Of a stretch of 59,238 nt of DNA, positions 51,425 to 59,238 are shown in pieces. The translations under genes and the position numbers were made by a program. The stretch's first letter is position 1. The number at the start of each line of letters is the position of its first letter. Source of the DNA: an uncultured Clostridia bacterium (GTDB lineage: Bacteria > Bacillota > Clostridia > TANB77 > CAG-508); assembly GCA_944393465.1 (NCBI GenBank), contig CALYAG010000010.1, positions 1 through 59,238 of the forward strand. The letters run 5' to 3'. The notes beneath the pieces were generated by a model. It made no database searches and was not told where the DNA came from. It was given only the letters and a program-made list of their open reading frames with translations.

Positions 51425-53464
51425 ATGAGAGAATGGGTAATAACAAATGGAATTGGTGGATTTGCCTCATCAACAGACATGGGGCTAAATACTAGAAGGT
51501 ATCATGGTTTGCTAATTGCTGCATGCAATCCGCCCGGCTTAAGAAAATTAATATTATCAAAAGTAGATGAAAGTATTATAATTAATGACAAAAAATATAA
51601 TCTTTATACAAACACATCAGGTGGTGTTACAACAGAAGGTTACAAATATATGCAAAAATTTGAAAAGACTATAATTCCAATTTACACTTACAAAGTAAAA
51701 AATGTAATTATAGAAAAATCTATTTGTATGCTTTATGGCAAAAATACTGTTGCAATTGTGTATAGGGTAATAAATCAAAAAGCTAAAGCCAAACTACTTT
51801 TAACACCAATAGTTAATTTTAGAGATTTTCATGCAGAAACGCATGACTTAAAGTTTAGATATACCCAAAAAATTAATAGAGATAAAGTCCAATTAGACTT
51901 TGGAGAAAATAAAGGAAAAATCAATTTATATGTTGAAGGTGCAAAATACAACGAATATATAGATAATATTTTTTATTCAATGTTTTATCAAAAAGAGGCT
52001 TTAAGAGGCTTTGATACAGAAGAAAATCATGCAGTACCAGGAACATTTGAAGTTGAAATTAAGCCAAATGAAGATAAAGAAATTGTATTTTTCTGCTCAC
52101 TTGATGGCGAATATGGCAATAGCCTAGAAGAGTTACAAAGGCTAAGTGGAACAAAAATTATAGAAAATGAAAAGAAAAGAATAAATGAACAAGTAAAAAA
52201 ATCAGGTTTAATAGATTTTAAAAATTTACCAAAGGAAGAAGAAGAAAAGCAAAGTTATATTGACCTAGTTAATGAGTACATGGTCGCATCTGACAATTTT
52301 ATAGTATATAGGCCAAGCACAAAGCGTCATACCATAATAGCCGGTTATCCATGGTTTTTAGACTGGGGAAGAGATACATTTATATCATTTGAAGGCTTAT
52401 TACTTATGTCAAAAAAATATGATTTAGCAGAAGAAGTTCTTTTAACATTTGCTAAAAGGACGAAACAAGGGGTAGTGCCAAATGGCTTTGATGAATATGA
52501 TGGACATGCTTTATACAATAGTGTGGATGCGTCACTTTTACTATTTGAAGCAGTTCAAAAATATTTACAGTATACTGGCAATTATGATTTTGTAAAAGAA
52601 CATTTATATGGTACTATGATAAAAATAATTGATAATTATTTGAATGGAACAAATTTAGATGGAAACAATATTAGATTTGATGAGAGAACTTACCTAATTT
52701 CGGCTGGAACTATGGACACTCAAAATACATGGATGGATGCTAGAGCAAATGGAATACCTGTTACACCTAGAAATGGAAAAGCAGTAGAAATAAATGCCAT
52801 GTGGTATAATGCTTTAAGAATAATGCAAAATTTGTCAAAACATTTTTTGAAAATGATAAGATATTATGAGTATGGAATGCTAGCTAAAAATTGCCAAAAG
52901 TCTTTTGTAAAAAGATTTTATAATCCATACAAAAAATGCTTGTATGATGTTCTTGGAGATGATAAAATAAGACCAAATCAAATATTTGCATTAAGCCTAA
53001 CATATCCTGTACTTGATTGTGACAAAGATATGGCAAAAGAAGTGTTTGTAACAGTTACTCAAAAACTTTTAAATAAATATGGGTTGCAAACACTTGCAAA
53101 GGGAGAGCCAGGATTTCAAGCTGTTTATGAGGGTTCACCAGAACAAAGAGATAGACAGTATCATCAAGGCATAACTTGGCCTTGGCTTTTAGGGCAATAT
53201 TATAATGCACTTAAAAATTTAATTAAAGCAGATAATAATGAAGAAAGTAAACAAAAATTAATAAATACATTAACACAATTTAGAATAAATACAGCAAACA
53301 CATTTACTTATGAGCTTACAAAAGGAAATACAGTAGGAAGTATTTGTGAAATATATGACTCTACCAATCCATCTACAGGAAAAGGTGCGTTTGCTCAAGG
53401 CTGGAGTGTGGCGGAAGTATTTAGAATTTTATTGGATAAAGAAGGTAAAGAATGCGAATTTTAG
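51425..53464 (+). CDS. Glycogen debranching enzyme (amylo-alpha-1,6-glucosidase type)
   Basis: A 679-residue GDE_N plus GDE_C (GH133-like) protein. It begins at the family start MREWVITNGIGGFASSTDMG, with NTRRYHGLLIA. The C-terminal alpha/alpha domain has the AGYPWFLDWGRDTFISFEGL segment (about 306-325), YNSVDASLLLFEA, and TWPWLLGQYYNAL. It cleaves alpha-1,6 branches of glycogen-like glucans. No glgBCAP gene is near. It overlaps ruvC by 13 bp, so the two are translationally coupled. The site is ATGGAGGA 6 nt before ATG. Confidence 0.9.
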   Translation: MREWVITNGIGGFASSTDMGLNTRRYHGLLIAACNPPGLRKLILSKVDESIIINDKKYNLYTNTSGGVTTEGYKYMQKFEKTIIPIYTYKVKNVIIEKSICMLYGKNTVAIVYRVINQKAKAKLLLTPIVNFRDFHAETHDLKFRYTQKINRDKVQLDFGENKGKINLYVEGAKYNEYIDNIFYSMFYQKEALRGFDTEENHAVPGTFEVEIKPNEDKEIVFFCSLDGEYGNSLEELQRLSGTKIIENEKKRINEQVKKSGLIDFKNLPKEEEEKQSYIDLVNEYMVASDNFIVYRPSTKRHTIIAGYPWFLDWGRDTFISFEGLLLMSKKYDLAEEVLLTFAKRTKQGVVPNGFDEYDGHALYNSVDASLLLFEAVQKYLQYTGNYDFVKEHLYGTMIKIIDNYLNGTNLDGNNIRFDERTYLISAGTMDTQNTWMDARANGIPVTPRNGKAVEINAMWYNALRIMQNLSKHFLKMIRYYEYGMLAKNCQKSFVKRFYNPYKKCLYDVLGDDKIRPNQIFALSLTYPVLDCDKDMAKEVFVTVTQKLLNKYGLQTLAKGEPGFQAVYEGSPEQRDRQYHQGITWPWLLGQYYNALKNLIKADNNEESKQKLINTLTQFRINTANTFTYELTKGNTVGSICEIYDSTNPSTGKGAFAQGWSVAEVFRILLDKEGKECEF

Positions 53465-53937
53465 GAATTGACCCGGGTTTTGCTATAACAGGGTTTAGCA
53501 TAATAGAATACAAAGGAAATCATTTTACATTAATAGATTCAGGAGCAATACTCACCAAAGCAGGTGAGTCTTTTCCTGACAGGCTTGTAAAAATATATGA
53601 TGATATGCAAAATATTATAGATACATACAAACCAGAAGTATTATCAATAGAGGAATTATTTTTTAACACAAATACAACTACTGCTATAAATGTTGCACAA
53701 GCAAGAGGAATAGTACTAGTTGTGGCAAGAAAAAATAATGTACCAATATATGAATATACCCCACTTCAAATAAAACAAGCAGTAACAGGCTATGGAAGAG
53801 CAGACAAAATTCAAGTTCAAAAAATGGTAAAATCTATATTAAAAGTTGATAAATTGCCAAAGCTTGATGATACAACAGACAGCATGGCTGCTGCAATATG
53901 CTATGCACATTCAAGCAGATTCTCAAAGGCATTGTAA
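53452..53937 (+). CDS. ruvC: Holliday junction resolvase RuvC
   Basis: Cuts Holliday junctions as part of RuvABC. The 161-residue product has the catalytic acids Asp7 (LGIDPG), Glu67/68 (SIEELFF), Asp140 and Asp143 (DDTTDSMAAAI), and the DNA-binding VTGYGRADK loop. It starts inside the debranching-enzyme gene (13-bp overlap). ruvA and ruvB do not follow; holA does, beyond repeat A12. Clostridia usually have ruvCAB together, so this is a rearranged location. Confidence 0.94.
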   Translation: MRILGIDPGFAITGFSIIEYKGNHFTLIDSGAILTKAGESFPDRLVKIYDDMQNIIDTYKPEVLSIEELFFNTNTTTAINVAQARGIVLVVARKNNVPIYEYTPLQIKQAVTGYGRADKIQVQKMVKSILKVDKLPKLDDTTDSMAAAICYAHSSRFSKAL

Positions 53938-54011
53938 TTTTTTCAGTTGGGGACGGTCCTAAATCGAAAAAATTATAATTTTTCGATTTAGGACCGTCCC
54001 CAACTGAAAAA
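53938..54011. repeat. Family A near-perfect palindrome, copy A12
   Basis: The left arm (53938-53972, CAGTTGGGGACGGTCC, TAAATCGAAAAA) and right arm (53978-54011) are complementary over about 33-37 bp with one unpaired A. It is the tightest and probably the youngest copy. It starts at the ruvC stop codon and ends 22 bp before holA. Confidence 0.9.
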
Positions 54012-54033
54012 AATTAGAAAGGAAATAGTTTAA

Positions 54034-54972
54034 ATGATTTATTTACTTTTTGGTGAAGATGAATACTTAAGAAATGAATATTTAAAGAAGATAAAAAAAG
54101 CATTTGGTGAGCTACAACTTGGAATAAATTATGTGCAAATTGACGAAAATAATGTGTCAAACATAATTTCAGACATAGAAACACCTGCATTTGGCTTTCC
54201 TACCAAGCTTATAATAGCAAAAGATACAGGGCTTTTTAAAAAGAAAAATGCTTTAGCAGATACATTAGCTGAGTATTTAAAAACAGCAAATTTAGATGGC
54301 GTAGAGCTTGTTTTGGTAGAAATAACGCCGGAAAAAAATGCATTATATAATACAATAAGTAAAATAGGTGAGGTAAAAGAGTTTAAAGAGCAAAAATTGC
54401 CACAGCTAATAACAAAGGTAAAATCTATTGCAAAGGCATATAATGTAAGCCTTACAGAAAATACAGCAGGTTATTTCATAGAATGTGTTGGAACAAATAT
54501 GAGTGACATAATTAATGAGCTTCGAAAACTTATAGAATATGCAGGAAATGGTGGAACTATTGTAAAAGAAGACATTGATGCACTTAGTATAAAAAAGTCA
54601 GAAAGTATTATATTTGATTTAACAGATAATCTAGGAAGAAAAAAGATTGCAGATGCTATAGAAGTGTTGCATAATTTAATTTATGCAAAAGAACCTGTGC
54701 AAAGAATACTCATAATGTTGTATAATCATTTCAAAAAATTATATATAATAAAATTAGCAATAGAAGAAAACAAAAATGTGGCACAAAGTTTAAAATTAAA
54801 GCCAAATCAAGCTTTTTTAGTTGGCAAATATCAAACGCAAGCAAAATATTTTAGTAAGGAGGAATTGCGAAGTTTACTTGAAGAACTAGTAAAAATAGAC
54901 AGTTCTTCAAAATCTGGGGGAATAGAAATAAATGTTGGACTAGAAACTGTACTTTGCAAATATTGTTCATGA
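54034..54972 (+). CDS. holA: DNA polymerase III delta subunit
   Basis: The clamp-loader wrench that opens the beta clamp. The 312-residue product shows the family start MIYLLFGEDEYLRNEYLKKI, an EIS-like KLIIAKDTGLFKKKN segment, and the C-terminal collar helices (VGKYQTQAKYFSKEELRSLL). It ends with CKYCS*, overlapping the next gene by ATGA. The GAAAGGA site is 11-12 nt before ATG. Confidence 0.88.
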   Translation: MIYLLFGEDEYLRNEYLKKIKKAFGELQLGINYVQIDENNVSNIISDIETPAFGFPTKLIIAKDTGLFKKKNALADTLAEYLKTANLDGVELVLVEITPEKNALYNTISKIGEVKEFKEQKLPQLITKVKSIAKAYNVSLTENTAGYFIECVGTNMSDIINELRKLIEYAGNGGTIVKEDIDALSIKKSESIIFDLTDNLGRKKIADAIEVLHNLIYAKEPVQRILIMLYNHFKKLYIIKLAIEENKNVAQSLKLKPNQAFLVGKYQTQAKYFSKEELRSLLEELVKIDSSSKSGGIEINVGLETVLCKYCS

Positions 54973-55649
54973 AAGCATTAATAGATGGAAGAATTAGAGA
55001 AGAAGAATTTACATATTTATTAGAAGAACTAAAATTAGATATTATTTTGATAGAACCTTCAAATAGTGTTTATCCTGAAATATCTGGGCATAGCGACATA
55101 TTTTATACAAAAATAGATAATCAAATCTACTGTAGCCCAAATGCTAGATATGTAGAAACAAATTTTATAATTGGCAAAGAGCCTGTAAAATATAGTTATC
55201 CGGACGATGTTAAATACAATGTTTGTCAAATTGGTAAATATGTAATAGGCAGTAAATATGCCGATGAAAAAATTTTAGACAAAATTAATGTATTTGTAAA
55301 ACAAGGATACACAAAATGTAACATAGCTGTAACTGGAAATAATTCATGTATCACATCAGATGTTGGAATATATAAAACTTTAAAAGATTTAGGCATGGAC
55401 GTATTACTTCTTCAAACAGATAATATAGGCTTAATAAATAAAGACCATTTATTTTCAGAAATGCATGGATTTATTGGAGGAGCTACAGCTATAGTAAATG
55501 ACACATTTGTGTTATTTGGGGATGTAGATTATTTAAGCAAAGAAAATAGAAGAAATTTGCTTGAGCACATAGAAAGACACAATTTAAAATTTAAAGATTT
55601 TAAATATTTAAAAATAGTAGATTATGGTGGATTACTTATTTATGCTTAA
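54969..55649 (+). CDS. DUF6873-like GME-fold protein
   Basis: A 226-residue protein from ATG 54969, whose start overlaps the holA stop (ATGA), so it is translationally coupled. The repeating beta-alpha pattern and motifs such as YCSPNARYVE, NNSCITSDVGIYKTLKDLGM and EMHGFIGGATAIV fit the GME-fold (pentein-like) DUF6873 family, which is common in Clostridia. The activity is unknown. A terminator follows. Confidence 0.65.
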   Translation: MKALIDGRIREEEFTYLLEELKLDIILIEPSNSVYPEISGHSDIFYTKIDNQIYCSPNARYVETNFIIGKEPVKYSYPDDVKYNVCQIGKYVIGSKYADEKILDKINVFVKQGYTKCNIAVTGNNSCITSDVGIYKTLKDLGMDVLLLQTDNIGLINKDHLFSEMHGFIGGATAIVNDTFVLFGDVDYLSKENRRNLLEHIERHNLKFKDFKYLKIVDYGGLLIYA

Positions 55650-55716
55650 AATTCAAATATGTAATGTTTTGAGGACACATCCAATAAAATCTAAAAACAG
55701 CCATAAAAACATGAAT

Positions 55717-55757
55717 AAAAAGTTCTAACTTTAACATAATAAAGTTAGAACTTTTTT
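55717..55757 (+). terminator. Terminator after holA operon
   Basis: AAAAAGTTCTAACTTT (55717-55732) pairs with AAAGTTAGAACTTTTT (55741-55756), followed by TTG. Then comes family D copy D3 (55759-55788). Confidence 0.85.
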
Positions 55758-55758
55758 G

Positions 55759-55788
55759 TTGAATAATAAAATTAAGTTTTTCTATTTA
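55759..55788. repeat. Family D hairpin, copy D3 (diverged)
   Basis: TTGAATAATAAAATT and AAGTTTTTCTATTTAA form an imperfect hairpin matching D1/D2 in order (TTGAATA...TTTTTCTATTTAA). Confidence 0.45.
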
Positions 55789-55865
55789 ATAAAAACATCT
55801 TTGTAACTAAAACGTTAAGCTACTTTTTAAAATACAAAGATTGTATAGCTTAGAAAGGATATAAG

Positions 55866-56765
55866 ATGATAGATTTTAGAACAGACTTGGCAGATGAGCG
55901 ATTAAGCGAATGCATAAAATCTGGTGAAGTTGAAGGAATTTCTTCGGAAAATATTGATTTGGATAATACTTTAAAAGTTACAAGAGTAAAAGTATTAAAT
56001 GAAAAAGGAAAGCAAAAAATAGGGAAAGAAATAGGAACATACATTACTTTAGAAATAAAAAATATAGATATAATTTCAAAAGATGAATTAGAAAAAATAA
56101 GCAAGATTTTAGCAGAACAATTAAAAGAATTAGTAAAAGGGTATAATTCAATATTAGTTGTAGGACTTGGAAACATAGATACAACCGCTGATTCTATAGG
56201 GCCAAAGGTTATAAAAGATTTACAAATAACAAGGCATATAAAAAAATATGCTCCTAATTTAATTGACAAAAATGCAATAGAAATAAGTGGCATAGCACCG
56301 GGTGTGCTTGGAACTACAGGCATAGAAACAGGGGAGATATTAAAAGGAATAGTAGAAAAAGTAAAACCAGATGCCATTATAGCAATAGATGCACTAATTT
56401 CAAGAGATATTTCAAGGCTATTTAAAACAATCCAAATAAGTGATACGGGAATTACCCCTGGCGCTGGAGTTGGAAATAGTAGAAAAGAAATAAGTAAAAA
56501 AACAATGGGTATACCAGTAATTGCGGTAGGTGTACCAACTCTTGTAGAAGCGGCAACAATAGTTGCTGACAGCATAGATCTTATTTCAAAGCAATTTGAA
56601 GAATTTAAAGACTTGCAAGAAGCAAGTAAAGAAGATAAATATAGGCTAATAAAAGCTGTACTAGAGCCATCAAAATATAATTTAGCTGTGACACCAAAAG
56701 AAGTTGACAGCCTAGTAGATAATATGAAGCTTATTATCGCTCATGGAATTAATAGTACATTTTAA
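55866..56765 (+). CDS. gpr: GPR germination protease
   Basis: Degrades small acid-soluble spore proteins at germination (family A25). The 299-residue product starts MIDFRTDLADERLSE, a typical pro-segment with an RTDLA-type self-cleavage site. Conserved blocks are LVVGLGNIDTTADSIGPKVI (about 97-116), APGVLGTTGIETGEI, AIDALISRDISRL and TPGAGVGNSRKEIS. Good evidence for a spore-forming ancestry. The GAAAGGA site is 8 nt upstream. Its last 4 bp overlap the end of the convergent traX-like gene. Confidence 0.93.
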   Translation: MIDFRTDLADERLSECIKSGEVEGISSENIDLDNTLKVTRVKVLNEKGKQKIGKEIGTYITLEIKNIDIISKDELEKISKILAEQLKELVKGYNSILVVGLGNIDTTADSIGPKVIKDLQITRHIKKYAPNLIDKNAIEISGIAPGVLGTTGIETGEILKGIVEKVKPDAIIAIDALISRDISRLFKTIQISDTGITPGAGVGNSRKEISKKTMGIPVIAVGVPTLVEAATIVADSIDLISKQFEEFKDLQEASKEDKYRLIKAVLEPSKYNLAVTPKEVDSLVDNMKLIIAHGINSTF

Positions 56766-57553
56766 ATCATATAGTGAATTGCTACTAGAATTAGCAAATG
56801 CACTGGGTAAAATGCATAAAATACGTATTTCATACTTGGTCCTTTTTTTCCATTATATAATAACATAAATATAATAGGAAAAAATGTTCCAATTATTTGC
56901 ACAAGGCCATAATTATAGGAACTAGATGCAAAATAGTTGCTAAATTTTATTATAAGTAAAGCCAAAAATACAATTGCAAATAATATATTATTGTTAAAAT
57001 ATGTTATGGCATTTTCAGAAGCAAGGGGTGCAATGTTTTTAGTAATTTCTTTGTTAGATGCAACATCGTTATAGATAGATTTTGAAACATTAAATGTTGC
57101 TTTTTTATCATTGTAAAATAAGTAAATGCAAATAATTAAGCAAACTCCAAACCATCCATAATCAGTTTGAGCAAATTCTGCTATTGCCATTAGGATAATG
57201 TCAAAAACAACAGCAATTATTTTATATTTTTTAGGTAAAGTATCTAAAACATAAATTGCTAAAAGGCCTAATGCTAAAGTAAAGTAAACATTTAACAAAT
57301 CAAATCTACCTAAATATGAGTATGTAAATAAACTAAATGGTATTTGCGAAATAAGACCAAATACAAAAAGCCTTATTAGATAATTTTTTACATTTTTGGT
57401 ATGCTTGTATCCAACAACTATTTGAAAACAAAATAGAGGAAAAGCTATTCTACCTATAATATTCAGTATACTAAAACGCCCAAGAACAGCATCTCCAAAG
57501 TGATCACAAAACATAGTAATTATTGCAATTAATTTTATAACAAAACTTGACAT
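56762..57553 (-). CDS. TraX-family membrane protein
   Basis: A 263-residue multipass protein with seven or eight hydrophobic segments. Family features include KLIAIITMFCDHFG (about 7-20), IGRIAFPLFCFQIVVGYKHT (about 33-52) and the C-terminal YAFYPVHLLILVAIHY. TraX acetylates F-pilin in plasmids, but chromosomal homologues in Firmicutes have unknown substrates, so an acyltransferase role is only inferred. It converges on gpr with a 4-bp overlap. An AGGAGTT site is upstream. Confidence 0.85.
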   Translation of the reverse strand: MSSFVIKLIAIITMFCDHFGDAVLGRFSILNIIGRIAFPLFCFQIVVGYKHTKNVKNYLIRLFVFGLISQIPFSLFTYSYLGRFDLLNVYFTLALGLLAIYVLDTLPKKYKIIAVVFDIILMAIAEFAQTDYGWFGVCLIICIYLFYNDKKATFNVSKSIYNDVASNKEITKNIAPLASENAITYFNNNILFAIVFLALLIIKFSNYFASSSYNYGLVQIIGTFFPIIFMLLYNGKKGPSMKYVFYAFYPVHLLILVAIHYMI

Positions 57554-57677
57554 AATACAAAACTCCTGCTTTAATAATTTAGATTTTATAGGAATATCTA
57601 TAAAGCTAGTTTAAAGATTCCAAAACAGTTAATATAAATTTCATAAAATTATATTAATTGCTAAATTAAAATTTTTA

Positions 57678-58553
57678 TTAAAGAAATTGTTCAAAAGGCA
57701 TTTCTTTTAGCTTTATCTCTTTACCATTCAAATAATCTAATATTCCATTTTCGCCACTAAAATTAAACTTCAAGCTATAACTGCACAAAAGTTGGGTGTA
57801 TGCACCAAATCTTTTGTTTATTTCATAAGAACCGTATTTTCCATCACCTAAAATAGGTAAGCCAATGTGAGCCAAATGGGCTCTAATTTGATGAGTTTTA
57901 CCAGTATGTAATGTAACATCTAGCAAACTTAAGTTTTTATTTTTATTTGTATTTAACACTTTGTATGAAGTAGAAATTTTAGAATATCCTTTTTTGAATT
58001 CATCAGAAATATATACAACAGATTTCTTACTATCCTTAAATAGGTAAGCTTCCATATTATCAGACTTTTTTGGAGGAATACCATAGCAAAGGCAAATATA
58101 ATGCTTTTCAATTTCTTTATTTTTAAATTTTTCAAGTAAAATATTTAAACTATCTTGATTTTTGGCAAATAGAACTAAGCCTATAGTATTTCTGTCAATT
58201 CTATGGCAAGGCTCTAAAAATTTATATTCTCTTTGCTTAATAGATGTAAGTGAAAAATCTCCCACAACTTCTAAATTGATAGGCTTATTAAAAACTACTA
58301 TATTTTCATCTTCATAAATTGTTTTTATATCTTGCAAATTAACTCCGTAAAGTTCACTATCAACAATGTAAATATCAAGTTTATCTCCTGTATGAAGCTC
58401 TGTAGTTTGATTAATTCTTGTGCCATTTAACTTTATGTCTTTTTTTCTTAAAGCTTTATAAATACAGCTAGTTTTTAAACTAGGAAAGATAGTTGTTAAA
58501 TATGTAATTAAATTTTTTTCATTATATTTTTTCTCTACAATAAGTGTTTTCAT
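57678..58553 (-). CDS. RluA-family 23S rRNA/tRNA pseudouridine synthase
   Basis: A 291-residue pseudouridine synthase. An N-terminal S4-like RNA-binding domain (SCIYKALRKKDIKLNGTRIN, about 29-48) precedes the catalytic domain with Asp120 in PCHRIDRNTIGLVLFAK. The usual HRLDRxTSG is here HRIDRNTIG. KTHQIRAHLAHIGLPILGDG is the conserved C-terminal motif. The exact target uridines cannot be told. An AAGGAAG site lies just before the ATG. Confidence 0.88.
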   Translation of the reverse strand: MKTLIVEKKYNEKNLITYLTTIFPSLKTSCIYKALRKKDIKLNGTRINQTTELHTGDKLDIYIVDSELYGVNLQDIKTIYEDENIVVFNKPINLEVVGDFSLTSIKQREYKFLEPCHRIDRNTIGLVLFAKNQDSLNILLEKFKNKEIEKHYICLCYGIPPKKSDNMEAYLFKDSKKSVVYISDEFKKGYSKISTSYKVLNTNKNKNLSLLDVTLHTGKTHQIRAHLAHIGLPILGDGKYGSYEINKRFGAYTQLLCSYSLKFNFSGENGILDYLNGKEIKLKEMPFEQFL

Positions 58554-58718
58554 AATTGCTTCCTTTTATAATTATAGTAAGGTTTGCTGTTAAAATTTTT
58601 GTCATTCAATGGTATAAATTATTATAATAAAAAATAGTCAAAAAAACAACTGCAATTTGACATAATACAGCAAATTTGATATAATTCAAATTAGCTGATT
58701 ATTATGGAGGTGTTTGAA

Positions 58719-59111
58719 ATGCAAGAAAGTCAGCGGTTGTATAACATCGTTAAAACAACAAGTACTATGCTAGGAATTGATACAAAAAACGTTGAAAAAA
58801 GAAGATGTTGGAATGAAGAATTAAATGAATTTATAAAAACAATATCTAAAACAATGCTAAGCCTAAAATATTTTGGCTTTACCGAAAAAGAGGTCAATGA
58901 GTTTATTTTAGGTACAGAAACAATGCTAGATAGCGCTATTTTTCTATATCTAATGAAAAAGGTGGCCAAGGAAAGTACAAACCAAGAGGAATTTAAGAGT
59001 AGGTTAGTCCAAGAATGGAATTCGCCCCAAATGCTTGATTGCTTGAATGAAATATTCGATATTGTGTTGGATGCATTCTTTGCAAAAAAGGGAGGAATAT
59101 CCTTTAGATAA
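58719..59111 (+). CDS. Hypothetical protein
   Basis: A 130-residue, mostly helical soluble protein that I do not recognise. ATG 58719 is chosen because GGAGGTG (58706-58712) lies 6 nt before it; ATG 58704 overlaps that site. No motif, signal or membrane helix is seen. A region of competing hairpins follows. Confidence 0.55.
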   Translation: MQESQRLYNIVKTTSTMLGIDTKNVEKRRCWNEELNEFIKTISKTMLSLKYFGFTEKEVNEFILGTETMLDSAIFLYLMKKVAKESTNQEEFKSRLVQEWNSPQMLDCLNEIFDIVLDAFFAKKGGISFR

Positions 59112-59238
59112 AATGCTTTAAAGGCACCAAAAACACAAACACCGGCCGTGTGGTTTTCCACGGTTAGTTTCAAAAGTAAATTCCACTTTTGACTGAATTT
59201 ACTATAACAAAAGAAAATTCAGTTATTTCAATGGTTTA
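59112..59238 (+). other. Window end with competing hairpins
   Basis: CCGTG (59146-59150) pairs with CACGG (59159-59163). AGTAAATTC (59175-59183) pairs with GAATTTACT (59195-59203), while ACTGAATTT (59192-59200) pairs with AAATTCAGT (59215-59223). The last two share 59195-59200 and are mutually exclusive, as in attenuators. The next gene is outside the window. Confidence 0.4.

Noticed and set aside
53938..54011. A12 palindrome as an ordinary terminator for ruvC
   Set aside because: The stem is followed by A residues, not a T run on the + strand, and the same sequence recurs at many loci in many contexts.

Overview
The window is an AT-rich chromosomal segment (roughly 30% G+C by eye) of a low-GC, Gram-positive, anaerobic clostridium-like bacterium. 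A three-subunit [FeFe]-hydrogenase (hydCBA), LL-DAP aminotransferase (dapL), a type IV-like prepilin remnant, and spore-associated genes (gpr, gerW/ytfJ, spoVS, ytfI-like) point to a spore-forming or spore-derived member of the Clostridia, probably an uncultured gut lineage. Almost all genes are housekeeping and on the + strand. Strong TTGACA-N17-TATAAT promoters and AGGAGG ribosome binding sites recur.

Layout. 1-9.2 kb: rpoZ, a cytidylate-kinase-like gene, dprA, a PASTA-bearing class A PBP, a DUF1189-like membrane protein, an FtsH-type protease, tcdA. 9.2-9.9 kb: a hicAB toxin-antitoxin locus on the - strand with a frameshifted toxin but an intact antitoxin and palindromic operator. 10-14.6 kb: hydC-hydB-hydA, with mobile-looking repeats filling both gaps. 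14.7-16.4 kb: an island of decay with a frameshifted prepilin-like gene, a C-type-lectin-like variable-region remnant resembling diversity-generating-retroelement targets, and a broken AlbA/Schlafen-type ATP-binding regulator. 16.4-27.7 kb: T-box-controlled glyS, asnB, dapF-dapL, an mreB-family gene, a TetR regulator, a long-chain acyl-CoA synthetase and an orphan gene. 27.9-29.2 kb: tRNA-Met, tRNA-Tyr, a small membrane protein, rpmF, rpmE. 29.3-41.9 kb: miaB, mutS, a TGS-type nucleoside kinase, an RNHCP protein, trpS, obgE, lexA, a membrane protein, tdk, ymdB. 42-48.4 kb: spoVS, an orphan solute-binding protein, recA-recX, scpA (no scpB beside it), ytfI-like, gerW. 48.6-59.2 kb: murB, yvcK, a glycogen debranching enzyme, ruvC, holA, a DUF6873-like gene, gpr, traX-like, an RluA-type pseudouridine synthase and an orphan gene.

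The most interesting content is intergenic. Four repeat families recur. Family A is an inverted-repeat element built on a GGGGACGGTCC core, with a TGTCAA-type variant A'. Family B is a long hairpin with a 27-nt conserved loop, always nested between family A arms. Family C is a ~123-nt hairpin with conserved unpaired blocks (YRAGGC-like, CCGGAG, YGAGGA, AACGAC) and stems that change in a compensatory way between three copies. Family D is a short TTGAATAGGAAAA hairpin. Families B and C are the best candidates here for an undescribed structured nucleic-acid element. No transposase, reverse transcriptase or CRISPR array was seen in the window.
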